From Linaria vulgaris (Eukaryota; Streptophyta; Magnoliopsida; Lamiales; Plantaginaceae), in contig OX415254.1 in the NCBI GenBank assembly GCA_948329865.1, positions 89,336,033 through 89,400,032 of the forward strand: a stretch of DNA of 64,000 bases, given 5' to 3'. Both the position numbers and the translations under genes were made by a program. Each line of letters starts with the position of its first letter. The first letter of the stretch is position 1. The notes beneath the pieces were generated by a model. That model worked only from the letters and a program-made list of their open reading frames with translations, did not search any database and was not told the origin of the DNA. Positions 1-12,875 of the stretch are shown here, piece after piece.

Positions 1-3000
1 ACTTCATCGTGTATTAAGATCAAACACACGTGTTACCATCTCAACATGCAACGACTTCTCATCGATCGTCTAAGTTACGTATGTTTGATTCACTTATCTC
101 TAACAAAGTCCTTGTCTTAACTCCCACTTGTTACTGAGAATCTTGAATTTTGAGTACAGATTGAACCCAAGCAGATCCCCACAGTTCTGAATTAAAGCTG
201 TCGAACAAAAAACTTTACATCATCTTAAAATCTGGTTGCCCATTTGGCTTTTGGTTTTTTCTTCCCCAGTCTTATTCATATAGTTGTTTGCATGTGATAT
301 TTCAGTTTGTCCTGTCAATTTAAAACTGAAAGATTCTTAAGTAAGTTTGGATCTTAGTAGAATAGAGTATTTTTGTCTGTCTGGTGCATATTAGGCTACA
401 AATGTACATAAAAACAATCATTTATCTTCACTGTAGCTACTAAATTTGTAGGTAAACAATGTTATCATGAAGAAAGTAGGTTAAATTTTGTGACTTGTTG
501 GAATCGTGTTGGTGATTGTATATAAGTATAACGTAATAATTGTCGATTACTCTTACAAGCTTGAATTTTTAGATGCAAAGACCACATGATATGGTGTTAG
601 AATAGTACCTCCCACTTATCCAAAAATGTCTCAAAAAAAAAGCGTATGGTATGTAAGAGGTCGTGTTGTATTAAGTTTAAGTTTTTAGATACTATGTTCA
701 ATGGATTAACTATTTGAAAAATTGGATTATTAATAATAATAATAAAAGAATGGATTATTGAGTACTATAGTTACGAGCAAATTAAATGATATGAAGAGAA
801 AAGGTGGAGGACATAATTGGAAATTGTCGTGTGGATTTGAGATTCTCATCGTACGAAAACACAGATAACGTCGAAAGGATTTTTTGGTGGTCCCACATCC
901 ACTACGTCAATAATTGGGACATTCAGCATTAAATAATGTACCCCAAGTTGATTTTATTAAATTATTTGCCATGTGACTTGAACTCCTCTTATAACATTCT
1001 TTATTTTGGTTTCCTAAATATTTGTAAGATAGGATTTGGATTTGGGATCTCACACCTAATCCTTGTAAATACCACATGTCTTTTACATAATTTGAATAGT
1101 TTACTTATCATTCTAGTCATATTAAGCTGCCATCATATTTTTATATAAACGTCTATTTACTTGATGGCCTTGCAATAAGACAAGTGATGGTATTTTTATA
1201 AATATTTTATACTCAAAATAGAAAAAATATTATTAAATCATTAAATAAACTAGAGTATGTATTACTTTAGAAATATTACTTATTTAAGAAGACATTGACC
1301 AGGAGAATGTACAAAGTTCGAGTTTGATTTTTCCATTGATTTCACATATTTCCCCATTGTCATAACTCATATATGGGGCCATATATGCACTTTCGTAAGT
1401 ATGGACGGAAATTTATTTAATGAAAGACCATATAAAAAGTAGTCTGCAAAATTCACTCTATATTTCTATATATTATAACATTTAAAAAATTTATTCTTTA
1501 TACCTAACACTCGAGGAATCAGATGTAGCGACGGCACATTTAGGTTTTGCAGTCAATTTAATTTTAACTGTAAAGCATATATGAATTATATGGTAAAAAA
1601 ATCACTGATCTAATACAAATTTATCTTTTAGATGTACCACGTCGTTATTCAAGGTATAAAATAATTATTGCATACATAGATCAAAATTCTCATGTGTTTT
1701 CTCGAGAATTATCGAAATTATCCTATTTTTCACTCTATCGAAACAAAATATAAATGTGATTTCCATGTTAGTTATAATTATATTTTTACGAATTCTTTGA
1801 AACATACCCAATAAAATCTTAAAATAATACGCAACATTTCTGAATTTTAGCAAAGCGAAACCTACTATGAAACTTAAACTTTAATTAGTAAATTCGCATG
1901 TGGAGAGGATTATGGGTTAAATTAATTGTTTTAAGGATTAGTGTGTTAGTTCCTAATCCAGCATTAAAATGGAAACATGCTACCCGCCTACACGACCGGC
2001 ATGATTTTAGGACATTTCTTAATTTATACAAACAGATCCGATCTGTGAAGCACTTATTATAACCTCATCAACCTCATTAATTTATTGTTACATAAAAATG
2101 GAAACAAGTGCATTTCCCAAATTGATTTTGTCTGAACAGCTTCATTCATTGTTTGGACAGTTCACACACAAAGCGAATCAAATACACCTCATGCGGTCTA
2201 TAACAATTAATAATAAACAAACACTCCATTATCCATCAACTCAACAATATTATAACACCAAACAAATACAAAACTGTATAAGATTTAGTAGAAATCGAGG
2301 GCAAAGCTGGCAATGAATTATTCTCAAGGCACCTATTTCTTAATGGGCAACTTGTATCATTGTTATTTGGCCTTTTTCTAAGTAAAAACGGAATCTAAAC
2401 TTGCTCGAAAAACGAGCAGAATTTTGAACCCTACTGTATGCGATACGGCCAGCTCATTCTCTGTACATCAATTTTTATGTTGTTGCAACAAAATTCATGT
2501 TAACATTGGACTGTCCTTTTAGAACACCGGCTTGTAAATGGCTTTCTCGACCAGGGATTCAGAGACTCGCCTAACTAATTATATAGAAGTCAAAACATCC
2601 CTATGCAGCCGGAGAAATTGATCAAATTACTTAGCATTCAGAATATTTAGGACTCAAATGTGACACGAAGGACCACATCGATGCTAGTTTGCATTCAGAA
2701 TATTTAGGACTCAAATGTGACACGAAGAACCACATCGATGCTAGTTTTCCATCGTTTCGTTCGTTACATTTCTACTGCATTAAAACTATTTCTTGTGTTA
2801 GCTAAAAGACCTTGTTCTTGTTCATGGGATAAAATGAGCAATAAGCACTCTACTAGCAAGGCATGATATCATAATAGTTATATGCTTTAAGATTTTTAGC
2901 TTCAAGTTGAAGAGAAGTTAATTTGTGTTTATGAATACTATATATTTATAGTGGACAACAGAAATTCTAAGAGTTCAAAAGCTTCTCTTCCTTCTTAGCG

Positions 3001-3337
3001 TTTTTTTTTTTTTGGTTTTGCAGTTCTTCTCTCGACTTATAAGGTTGTTTTCCATCATATGCAAGCTTTTCAACACAAGAAATTCCTACGCACAGATCAC
3101 AATGGTCGACTAAGATGTAATGAGACCATAAGTTTCTTGCAGTGCTAGAAGATAATAGAATCATCAAATGCAAATAGTAATTCAACAATGACAAAACAGT
3201 CCATACTAAGGTTCTCCACCACCTTTAGACATACAAAGGTGAAAGCAAAAGGAAAGCTAAATTGCTACAACCAAGTTTTTAACTGTCTTGAATCCAGGAA
3301 ACTCTAGAGAAATACAACACCCACCATGTAAATTCAT
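1..3337. other. AT-rich intergenic sequence downstream of the R3H gene
   Basis: No open reading frame here resembles a known protein and none is longer than about 75 codons. The part nearest 3337 should hold the 3' UTR of the minus-strand R3H gene. The only structure seen is a two-copy tandem repeat, listed separately. Confidence 0.6.
2634..2747. repeat. 57-bp tandem duplication
   Basis: Two adjacent copies (2634-2690 and 2691-2747) begin with GCATTCAGAATATTTAGGAC and are nearly identical; one difference seen is GAAGGACC versus GAAGAACC. The near-identity suggests a recent duplication. No coding content was seen. Confidence 0.9.
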
Positions 3338-6300
3338 CATAAATGATTGTGAGAGTAATCAAAACTTAAAGGCTGCTGACTGAAGGGAGCCTGCACAAAC
3401 ATATGAAATGTGAACTAGTTATATTCCAGTGGTATATAATAAGTTATAATCAAAGAAATAAAAAATACATCAAACTGAATCTTAGAAAAGAATTTTGAAC
3501 AAAAGATGGAATAATGAACAATCAATAAACACTGCACTACACTTATAATGGTGACTCCACATTAAACACAGTTACAACACATTCCAGAAGTAGTGTCCCA
3601 CGTTTTCAAGTCACTAGTACAGCAATGAAACAACATTGGCTACAAGAAATTGGGTCAGAAGCATGAAGCTTGTCAAATAACAATGGGGCCCCAAAGAATT
3701 TGACAACAGGGGAAGACAAGTAGGCTAAATATGCGGAAAACACCACTTTCTTCACAAAGTCACCATTTAGGTATAGGGATAAAATGCCATATATCGCAAA
3801 AAGTTTCTCCCAGCTTTATCCAACGTAAGCCATAGTAGTTTTCACTTGTAACTATTTGTCGTCTATTATTTTATAAAGAACTAAATGTCTCAAATCTTTT
3901 TAAAATTAAAGTAATAATTTAAACAGAAAGGCAATAGTCGTTGCTTCAGTGAACTATTTCCTTATTAAGGCCAGAATTCGCGTTTCTTAAACAAAACCTC
4001 CACTACTCTCCATCCTCTCTCTGTTTGCTCACTCTATACCCCCTCTATCTCAATCTTACACTCCACAGGATACTCATGTGTACTTCAAAAGCCAGCTTGG
4101 AACATGGTAAATTTAAATAGTTGGACGACTATTATAGGAACATTACAAAATGCTATAAAGAAAGTAAAAAAATGAAAAACATGTTAGCCCTAAAAATCCA
4201 CAAGAACTTCAAAATTGACAACCGAGTAAAACGGAACAGAAGTAGAACTGGAGCCCACCTGAAAAACAGCATGTCTCAGTTGATCATATGACTGTGCATA
4301 CATCATGGACTGTGTTGGCCACTGCATATACAAACCATCTCCAGGAGTCTGATTAGATCCCATGGCACAGTAAGGGCTCATCACCGGGCTCCTGTAGCCA
4401 AGGGAAGGTTGAGGTGCTGGCATCTGACCCAGCTGATGAAAAACAGAATCATATTGGACAAACGGTTGCTGGAACTTCTGCATATTAAAAGGGGCTAGAC
4501 CGAAATTTTGGGCGCTTGGAATACTTCTAACATACCTGTGTAAGAGAAGAGAAAGAATCTCGTAATTAGTTTAATGTGTCTATCTGCAAAAGAATATACC
4601 AAAAGAACTGTGAGCTTATAGATTCGACTTGACAATCAGGTTAGCCTTTTCCATCACATTTACTTGGGCTACATTCAGATAGCATTTTTCTATGAGCTTA
4701 GCAATTTCATCGACAATATTTTTACCTTCCCTGTTTCAAGTTATAAGTAATATGTCTTCCAGGAAACACAGTAACATCTAGTTTCTTACTCTACATTGTA
4801 AAAGGGCCTCCATGATTAACTCACACTACCAAACAACAACAGAAATAGGAAGTTTCAGGAATTCCCAAAACACAAGACTCAAAAGGAGTGAAAACATATA
4901 TTCACGTCATTAATAGACACAATTTTCATGACCCTAAGCATCAACATGATTAACATTAGCTGTGCCATGATATGAGAGAGCTTTTCTATTTGCAGAGTAT
5001 TCAGGACAATAAGTCACCATTAACACCACCAATACACCACACCCCCAACCCTGCATCCTTAACATGCCATACAACCAGGATGCTGGTGACTCCAATTTGG
5101 ACAGATTCAAAATATCAAACATCAAGGAAAAGGTTTGCTAAAAAGAGCATATTTGGAATCTATATCAATGAGTCACAATTCGTACAGCAATAAGAAATCC
5201 ACACAAAATAGTATAAAAAAATAATCCTTTGCACATGTTTAAGTTCAGCTCAGACGTCAATTTTATTGCAAGGACAAAAAATACTTAAATATATGACATG
5301 AAAGGACATCACTGGATGGGCTGCCGTTACATCCACTTATTATCCAACTGCAAAACGTTCTAGAATTAAAATAAAGTAACACAGAATACAATGCAGTAAT
5401 GATGGTCTTCTTTCGAGCAATTAGCAGTGCTCAACTATATTCCGCAAGAACTACAAGAATACAAAAGTTACTCAAAACTCAACATAAAGTTTCTTGGAAC
5501 ATACCTGTCATAACTGCGATCATAATCAGGATCAGTCCGATCCTTCTCTCTGTCCCTGAAAATAGCTACTCGAGAAGAATTACCAAAGTCCCTACTGTAG
5601 AGGTTTCTGTCCCCATCTAAACCCATAGTCCTTGAAACTTCACTATCATCTACATTTAAGTTCCTTCCTTCAAAAGTAGTCCGAGCTAAAGCATCTTCAT
5701 TATCAGAACTATTTGGACTACTGAAAATACGAGCTCTTGCTCTGTCATACTCCTCCTTCCTCTCTTCCACAGTTCTTACTGGATTGCGCTTAGATCCCAG
5801 CCCATCCGCATCACCTGTGGAAGCTTTAGGCCGTGGCCTAATAACAATCTTGATTTTATCAAGTTTATCATTTTCAGGCTCCTTCGCCGGTACATCAGAT
5901 AGGCAGACAACAGGGAACCTACTCTCTGGTTTCTTAATAACCAAAATTCTGATTCCTTGACCATCAACACCACCATTATCCTGAACCATGGTCTGCAAAC
6001 CATAGTGTTGAGCAACACGGTGTGCTGCCAAACGAAGGTATGAGGTGGGGAAGTGAGGAAACTCAAACTGCTGCAGCTCAGAATTCTGCAAAAAGTTCTG
6101 CATATCGAGCTCCATTCGCAAAACTGAGAAATTTGATGGAAAAAATAAATGTCACGATCCAGACGAGAACTAATAAACAAAAACTAAACCAAAATATCTT
6201 ATCGATGCGAGGGAGAAATTTATACTTCCAGACTAGTGGAAAACACCAAGAAACAGAAATTTGTTTAAGAGAATTGTTATCTTGAGACTCATTGCTTCAA

Positions 6301-7484
6301 AATATTATCCCAAGACACACGTAACTAAAGCATCTTTATCAGAACCAATACGTAACTAAAGCATCTTTATCAGAACCAATACATAATGAACACATCTTTA
6401 CATCTCTGGACTACTTAAGAAGAAGAAGTTCAGACCTTAACAGATAATGATTAGTCCTTAATCAGTTCCCAATTTACAGTATACCAAGACAATCGACGAA
6501 ACACCCCTCAAAACTTGACACAAAATAACTCATCAGCTTATCCTCTTCCTTTACCTTTTCCAATAATATTACAATGTTCAGCTAGAGTTAACCATTAACA
6601 TCAACACAAAGGGAAAGAACAAAAAATAAAAAATAAGTCTCATTCAACACCACCGCAATTCAATACGCAGCTAAGATCCCACATATCCGAATCCAGTTCT
6701 ACAACCTTCTAGAAACAACGAGCTGATATATCCACAAATCAGTACGCAAAGTACAGCTAGAGTTAAGTACCAACATCGACAAAAAGCAAGTCAAAATGTT
6801 ATTCAACAACATGAGCTACCCCAATTCAGTACACAGCTAAAAAAATCCACATAATTCGAATCTAGTTCTACAAACTTCTAGAAACAATGAGCTGAAATAT
6901 GCACAATTCAGCATGTAAAGTACAGCTAGAGTTATTCACCAACATTAACACAAAAATCATCCAACACCACGCGCTACCTACGCAGCTAAAAACCACATAA
7001 TCCGAATCAAGTTCTACGTACTTGTAGAAACAACGAGCTCAAATACGTGCAATTAAGTGCGCAAAGTACAACCAGAGCTAACCACCAACATATCAACACA
7101 AACCAAAACAGTAAACCATCAAACAACACGAGCTACCGCAATTCATTACCCAAGCTAAAAAAAAAAAAAAAAAACCCACATAATCCAAATCCAATTCGAC
7201 AAACATCGACATACAACAAGCTGATTAAACCCCTAACTCAGCTTCCACAGTACCCAGATCTACATGAATTACACAAAATCAACCCTAAATCCAAAAACCC
7301 CCAAACCCCAACAGATCCAAAAATCACAAATTCAACACAACTCACTAGTCAAACGATGACGAGGGTTTTGAAGAGCCTCAACAAGGAACGAATCCACCAT
7401 GGAAACATACGGCGGCTGCTGCTGCTCCGACACGGCGGCGCCTCCGACAGCCAATACAGGTGGCGCTTGACTATTCAAATCCAT
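3338..7484 (-). CDS. R3H and SUZ domain single-stranded nucleic-acid-binding protein
   Basis: Four coding exons: 7484-7346, 6123-5505, 4535-4259 and 3391-3338, all with GT-AG junctions and consistent phase, giving 362 residues. The start is the ATG at 7484 (MDLNSQAPP). The R3H domain spans about residues 47-110 and carries the signature Arg-x3-His (R77, H81). An arginine- and glutamate-rich SUZ-like segment follows at about 163-185 (RTVEERKEEYDRARARIF). The C-terminal third is rich in Pro, Gln, Met and Tyr and ends QQPLSFDYSHNHL, typical of the plant family. R3H and SUZ domains bind single-stranded nucleic acid, so a role in mRNA metabolism is likely, but the exact target is unknown. The introns are 1222, 969 and 867 bp; the first holds degenerate repeats. 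Next to a bZIP17/49-type gene, as in Arabidopsis. Confidence 0.9.
6321..6382. repeat. 31-bp tandem duplication in R3H intron 1
   Basis: Two copies start GTAACTAAAGCATCTTTATC, at 6321 and 6352. The repeat lies wholly inside intron 1 and does not touch splice signals. Confidence 0.85.
6570..7240. repeat. Degenerate ~145-175-bp tandem repeat in R3H intron 1
   Basis: The words GCTAGAGTTA, ACATAATCCGAATC and TTCTAGAAACAACGAGCTGA recur in the same order about four times. The GCTAGAGTTA-like word falls near 6581, 6756, 6925 and 7070. Copies differ by many substitutions and small indels, so the array is old. It fills about half of the first intron. Confidence 0.75.
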
Positions 7485-10167
7485 ATTTATTTATTTATTA
7501 ATTAAAAATTGGAAATTGGAGAAAAGGGCAAACCCCTTTCTCGAATTTTCCTTTTGGGGGGTTATCTCTTCTCTCCCACCAATCTAAGAGACTGAAATTT
7601 TAGGGGTGAAAATTGATTTCAGGATTTTATATTTTTTTTGTGCGCGTTTTTTTTTTTTTTTTGAGGTAATTTTTTTCTTTTCTTTTCTTTTTGGTATTTT
7701 ATTATTATTATTATTATTGGAAATTGAAAAGTCAGAAAAAGACAAAAGAATTTGGGCTGTGGATTGCAGCTAGCCGAGTCTTCCGGAATAATATTAAAAT
7801 ATCTAGGTCTATTTCAGTCTGCCTAAAATCTCCCTCCATAATTGGGTGCTATTTTTTGTGAACTTGACAATTTTGGTGTTTTTTTACTCTTCATGGCATT
7901 CATTTATGTCGAATTTTTATATATGAGAAGATGTACAAACCTGACAACACAAACACGACGATTCATATTGTTAATAAAATTTTACTATAGATGTGTCAGA
8001 CACGTCAACACGACACGACACGACACAAACACGTTATGTTTTTTTGTAGTGTCGACACTGGGGTGTATAAAATTGATTAAATCGAGTACTTCATATTTAA
8101 TAATGAATTTTTCTGACATAGGATCGAACTCCTTTTGATTTGGTTATAGGTTTCATGGTTAAGAAGCAAATCCAATGGAAAAATTATCTTAGTTTAATGC
8201 AAAAATAAATGTATAATAGTATACTAAATTGAGATAAAATAATAATTATAAAATAATTGTAGCACTAATGGACTACTAACTACCCGGCAAAAAAATGGAC
8301 TACTAACTAATTCTTTTGTTCATATTATTTTAAATATAACACTAACGAATAATTATCTTTAATTTATGATTCTTCTACTTTAGATGCAACATAAGATGCT
8401 ATATAGTACTTGTTCTTTAAAACTAAAATAGTAATTAGAAAGAAGAAAAATAAAGTAGGATAAAATCAAATTAAAATTGAATGATTTTAAATCAAATAGA
8501 ATTTTGCTAGGATCAAAATAAAATAATATTGTCGATTGTCGATTCGATTTGATCAAAATGCATAGCTTAGTACGTGCATCATAAATATATATATATATAT
8601 ATATACTATTTGAAGAAACTGATAAAAATTTCGTAAATAAAATAAACTAAAAACTTGGGCCATTTCTTGTACTCGAAGAAACAAAAAGTGGCCAACGAAA
8701 ACAGCAAACGCCATAGATAATAACATAATTACGTTATAGAAAAGAGGAAGGCGTGGATAAAAAAGAAATTAGAAACGAATTACTTAATTATTTATTTAAT
8801 GTATCTAAGTTATGGTGGCTATATTTTCTGATTGTCTCCAATTTAGTGGCGCATCATTAATTATATTCATGGATTAGGCCCAAGCCCAGTTTTCAAGATG
8901 CATGTTGAGCCCAATTATAGGACAACCAGAGCCTGAAATAATTTCTGTACGGCCTTATCCCTCGTGATCTAAACTGGTCAATTGCATTGTGATGGAAGTA
9001 TGAAGACTGAAGTTCATGGATGGGTTAATAAATAAATTTATTATTTACCATGATGGGTTAGTCAGTAGTAGTTACTTTTACTTTCATTCATTCATATAGG
9101 TTCCGTATATTAAGATGAATTTGATCTCTTTAAAAATGGTTTAGGCAATCTCGAGGTAACTACTAATCATAGTTTATTTTTATGTAGTGTAGAGACATAT
9201 TTTTATATGAGACAGTTGATGATTGTTTTACCTCGTTAAACGATAACTTTGGCCTTACGATATGTTTATTAGAGAAGAAAATGCAATGAGTTATCACCTT
9301 TAGGAATACTTCCCTTGGTAATTGTCACGGACCATAGCGTAATCCTCCTTCACGTACATTTATTGTTAAATTAAATCTTCTTAGTTTTATCAAACAAATG
9401 ACCAACCTCGTTCGATTAAGCCCAAAAGGACTGCATATAAGACAATACATATAACTCTTTCTCATTTCGGTATGATTTTGCTAAAAAGTTCAATGAGAGT
9501 ATGAGAGTTCGTTGCAACATTTTTTGTCATCTCTCGTTTTGACCTTCCAACTGCGACAACCACGTTGAAATCTTTATGGTACATTCTCTTAAGAATAAAG
9601 TTATGTTTTAAGCTGAAATCTTTATGGTACATTCTCTTAAGAATAAAGTTATGTTTTAAGCTGAAATCTTTATGGTACATTCTCTTAAGAATAAAGTTAT
9701 GTTTTAAGTTGATTATTTTGAATTGGCAAATTCAGTTAGTAAAGAAAATCTCAAGCTCAATGCTCGAGAATGGTATCATGGAGATTCTCCTCTTTGAAAA
9801 CTTTTTAGCCAAACGAATCTTTGTTACATTCTCATACGAATTTTAATGTAGGTACTCCTTAACCTAGTTGTGCAGATTAGCTTTTTTGCCATGCTGATCG
9901 TCCATCCTTTATGCGACCTTCTTGTAGATATGTCATGACAATAATTTTATAGTAGAGCCCTACAGTTCATCCTTGAAAATTTGTTTGCATTGAAAGGAAA
10001 GAGGTGCACAACTTCGCTAGTTACATCTAATTAACTAAAACTAGGTAACAAATTAATAATTTTAAAATGTTATTTATACAAGAAAATGCCAAAAAAATGG
10101 TTTAACAAGCCACATACCCCTCGAGGCATCTTCACTTAAACTAAGATATACCAACCCTCATCAAACG
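7485..10167. other. Intergenic, AT-rich, promoter side of the R3H gene
   Basis: This is the upstream region of the minus-strand R3H gene. It contains short low-complexity runs, a CGACA microsatellite near 8008-8031 and a TA run near 8585-8605. No coding sequence was recognised. Confidence 0.55.
9567..9710. repeat. 48-bp perfect tandem repeat, three copies
   Basis: Copies start at 9567, 9615 and 9663 with GAAATCTTTATGGTACATTC and end TTATGTTTTAAG. The copies look identical by eye, with a period of exactly 48 bp. Because 48 is a multiple of three, open frames run through it on both strands, but no start, domain or codon pattern suggests a gene. Confidence 0.9.
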
Positions 10168-10299
10168 GGTCTATTACATGCTGCGCACATGTATTGTGCG
10201 CAGCCCCCACATCTGGAGTGACATGTGGACAAAAAGACAAACATGTCACTCCAGATGTGGGGGCTGCGCACAATACATGTGCGCAGCATGTAATTCACC
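10168..10299. mobile_element. Foldback MITE, Mutator-like, with 9-bp target duplication
   Basis: A 132-bp element is almost entirely inverted repeat. Arms 10173-10226 and 10241-10294 are perfect 54-bp reverse complements around a 14-bp loop. The outer ends (GGTCTATTACATG at left, GGTGAATTACATG read inward from the right) extend the terminal inverted repeat. The 9-bp direct repeat CATCAAACG flanks it at 10159-10167 and 10300-10308, the target-site length typical of Mutator-like elements. Each arm also contains a smaller palindrome, GCTGCGCAC and GTGCGCAGC separated by 7 bp. There is no coding capacity, so it would depend on a transposase elsewhere. Confidence 0.88.
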
Positions 10300-11135
10300 C
10301 ATCAAACGATACCCAATCTTGGTAAGCAAAGATAGGACAATTAACGGAATGATTCCCCCACTAGTCACCATGATATATATAATTCAATAAAGTTGTCGTG
10401 CACAAGGGCGGCCATAATGATAAGTTGCGTAATAAAATAACCGAGGTTATGTAAGTGGTACGCAATCTAATCTGATCTAAATTTAATATATAACAATAAA
10501 TAATAATCGTGATCCCATCACGAACGTATAAAAAGGATAAGAGATTAAGAGGATAGCAACAATGCAGTTACTATATAGTACAGGGACAAAATAAAGTATG
10601 TATAAAGTGGATCATGTTAGGTTTTGTGCGTAACGGCAAAGAAAAGTTTAAAGCTGCACCATAAGTCAGTCTTCTTCTTTTTTTTTTCTTTAACAATTTT
10701 TTTTATCCTTATTATTACTAATATTCTAATTTTATTTTCTTTTTTAAATTGAAGCAACACCAGAAGTCAAGGGCAGAAGTTTCCAGATACATTACAAGCA
10801 CAACAACCTCTCTTTTAGCACTATTCGTGTTGGTAATCACATTTATAATTCATGACTTCCACGCGCTCTCACAACTTTTTTTTCCTTTCTTTAATTTATT
10901 TCCAATTTGCCCAAATTGGATTTTCTTAACATAAAAGTTAATTACTCAAATGAGATTTTTGTGAGATGGAATCATATGATAGGTTACAATGGTCTCATCA
11001 TGTAATAATTTGTGGTAATTATTTTGGACTATTTTACTGGGTGACATACACTATAGTTTCACGACTTCATATATTTTTGGATAGGTTTGGTACACTAAAC
11101 TCATTTCACAAATTTGTGACTGTTTTTTGTCATGA

Positions 11136-11796
11136 CTAGAAACGTTCACACGTGGTTTACGCATAATTAAAGTTTTATTTTAAGTATAATATAATTAATT
11201 TGTATAGTAAAAATTAACTTAAATATAAATAGCAAATTTATTATATATCTTAAACTCTTTTTATGTAAGAGAGAATTTAAGTAATTCCTTTTTTCATTTC
11301 ATAAAAGATTTAAATAATGAAAAGCTAATATAAAATTACATTTATATCCCAACCAATAATAAAATTTATTAGCGTATCGAAGGATAAATAAGAAAATAAA
11401 AAATTGGTGTCAACGGCTTCCTTTATATAATATTAGAGCAATGGCATGCGGTTCTCGCATGATTAAGAAATTATTTTAATATGTATAGTGGAAAACTATA
11501 ATTTAAATAAGTAAAGAAATATATAAGGATAGAGATGTTATATATCTTACTTTCTTTTTATATAAAAGAGAAGAGAATAAGTAGGTGTAAGAGAGAAGAG
11601 AGAACATTTCAATCATGGTAAAAGTAGAAATTTATAGTTATACTTCTATAGTTCTATTTTAATAGTTACAACAAAGATTTATAGTTCTATTTTAATAGTT
11701 ACAACAAAGTCTTAGTATTGTGCTGCAGGGTCAATATCGAAATCAAAAAGTTAGTGTAACATATAGTTTTTTTATATAATAGTGTAGATATTTAGA
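11136..11796 (-). mobile_element. Non-autonomous Helitron a, split by Helitron b
   Basis: On the minus strand the 3' end reads CTAG (11139-11136) followed by host T, with a degenerate GC-rich hairpin just upstream. The body runs 11136-11432. The last few 5' bases lie beyond the inserted Helitron b at about 11789-11796 and read TCTAAATA on the minus strand. Rejoined, the 5' end has the TC start and the TATTATATAAAGG box shared with the other copies. It has no coding capacity. The base before the 5' TC is T rather than the usual A, so that end is less certain. Confidence 0.65.
11433..11788 (-). mobile_element. Non-autonomous Helitron b, 356 bp, complete
   Basis: Read on the minus strand it begins TCTACACTATTATATAAA after a host A (11789) and ends CTAA (11436-11433) before a host T (11432). 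The hairpin CATGCG-AGAAC-CGCATG lies about 11 bp before the CTAA. These are the Helitron hallmarks: 5' TC, 3' hairpin, CTRR end, A/T insertion site and no target duplication. It shares an internal AT-rich body with copy c near 32.4 kb. It encodes no RepHel protein. Confidence 0.8.
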
Positions 11797-11801
11797 AATA
11801 A

Positions 11802-12703
11802 ATGACAGATACTGGTGACAAAAGAATTTTATGCACGTGTGGCGAGGTGGAGGAAAATCTGCAGCATGTTTTCTTCGACTGCCCCCTCGCTCGACAAGTA
11901 TGGGCGTTGGTGCGGACGACACGAATGGAAAACGAGGGATTACTTGAATGGTCTATTCGTATAATGCGAGAGGAGGGAAAAGTGACGGGTTGCACGGCGG
12001 TAACTTTATGTTGGCCACTTTGGATGAATAGAGACTTGAAGCTGGTGGGTGAGAGGGTCCATAATCCGATGGAGATCGCGGAGTTCGTATTACAAATCGC
12101 GGGGGAGTGGTGTGAACTGGGTGTACGTTGTTCGCATGAACAACAATATTTGGGAAGCACCGCGCGAGGGAGTGGTGAAGATTAATTTTGACGGGGCCAA
12201 ATTTGAGGAGGAGCGAGCTGTCGGGATTGGTGTGGTGGTCCGCGATCTTGAGGGGACTGTTCTCGCACAAGCGCGGAAGAGATGGACGACAACTCTTGAT
12301 CCCGTGTGCATTGAGGCATTAGCGGCTTTGTGGGCGATTAAATTGGCGGTGGTATGGGGCGGCAACATGTGATTTTCGAGGGAATTGTCTTACCATCATT
12401 CATGACATTATCCATTGGACCTAAGACTATTCGCGATACGTTCATCTTGTTTCAGATTTTCTTCGTTTATTTGAGACACGGAATGGTTTCTCAATTCGTT
12501 GGGCCGGACGCGAGGCTAATGGTTTGGCACATGAATTAGCACGAGCAACGAGTGGCGATATTTTTGAGCCTCATATCTCATATTCGCGGTACATTAGTTG
12601 AAGTTGGTAGACTATTAATTGGTAGGGTCGTTGATGTGGAGATGTATTTGACAGTTTGACGTTTTTGCGTCAGTAATAAAGTTTTTTCTTATGTTAAAAA
12701 AAA
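11802..12703 (+). pseudogene. LINE remnant: zinc-finger and RNase H C-terminal part
   Basis: This is the 3' end of a non-LTR retrotransposon pol gene. About 11802-11920 reads as the Cys/His segment after reverse transcriptase (CTCGEVEENLQHVFFDCPLA). About 12140-12560 reads as an RNase H domain, with KINFDGA for the first catalytic Asp, CIEALAALWA for the Glu, and WAGREANGLAHELAR near the end. The reading frame changes near 12115 and again near 12390, the second break falling where another catalytic Asp would lie. An AATAAAG signal and a nine-A run at 12695-12703 mark the 3' tail. The 5' end is truncated against Helitron a. Confidence 0.85.
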
Positions 12704-12875
12704 ATGTTGAGTATGTAGTTCAGTACTCAGTAGGAAATATTGACAAACTTAATGGCGTGTATGATGTAATTAAGAAAGTGCAACGACTGGAAAATAATTA
12801 TAATTAATAATTGGGAGAATGTGACGACACTCATTTATGAATTCATTAAGACATGTTTCCCTAGGATCTAGTTTA

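Noticed and set aside
7047..7505. A 152-codon plus-strand frame
   Set aside because: It is antisense to exon 1 and the first intron of the R3H gene, of low complexity, and matches no known protein.
9462..9846. Frames running through the 48-bp triple repeat on both strands
   Set aside because: They arise because the repeat period is a multiple of three; there is no supporting start context or domain.
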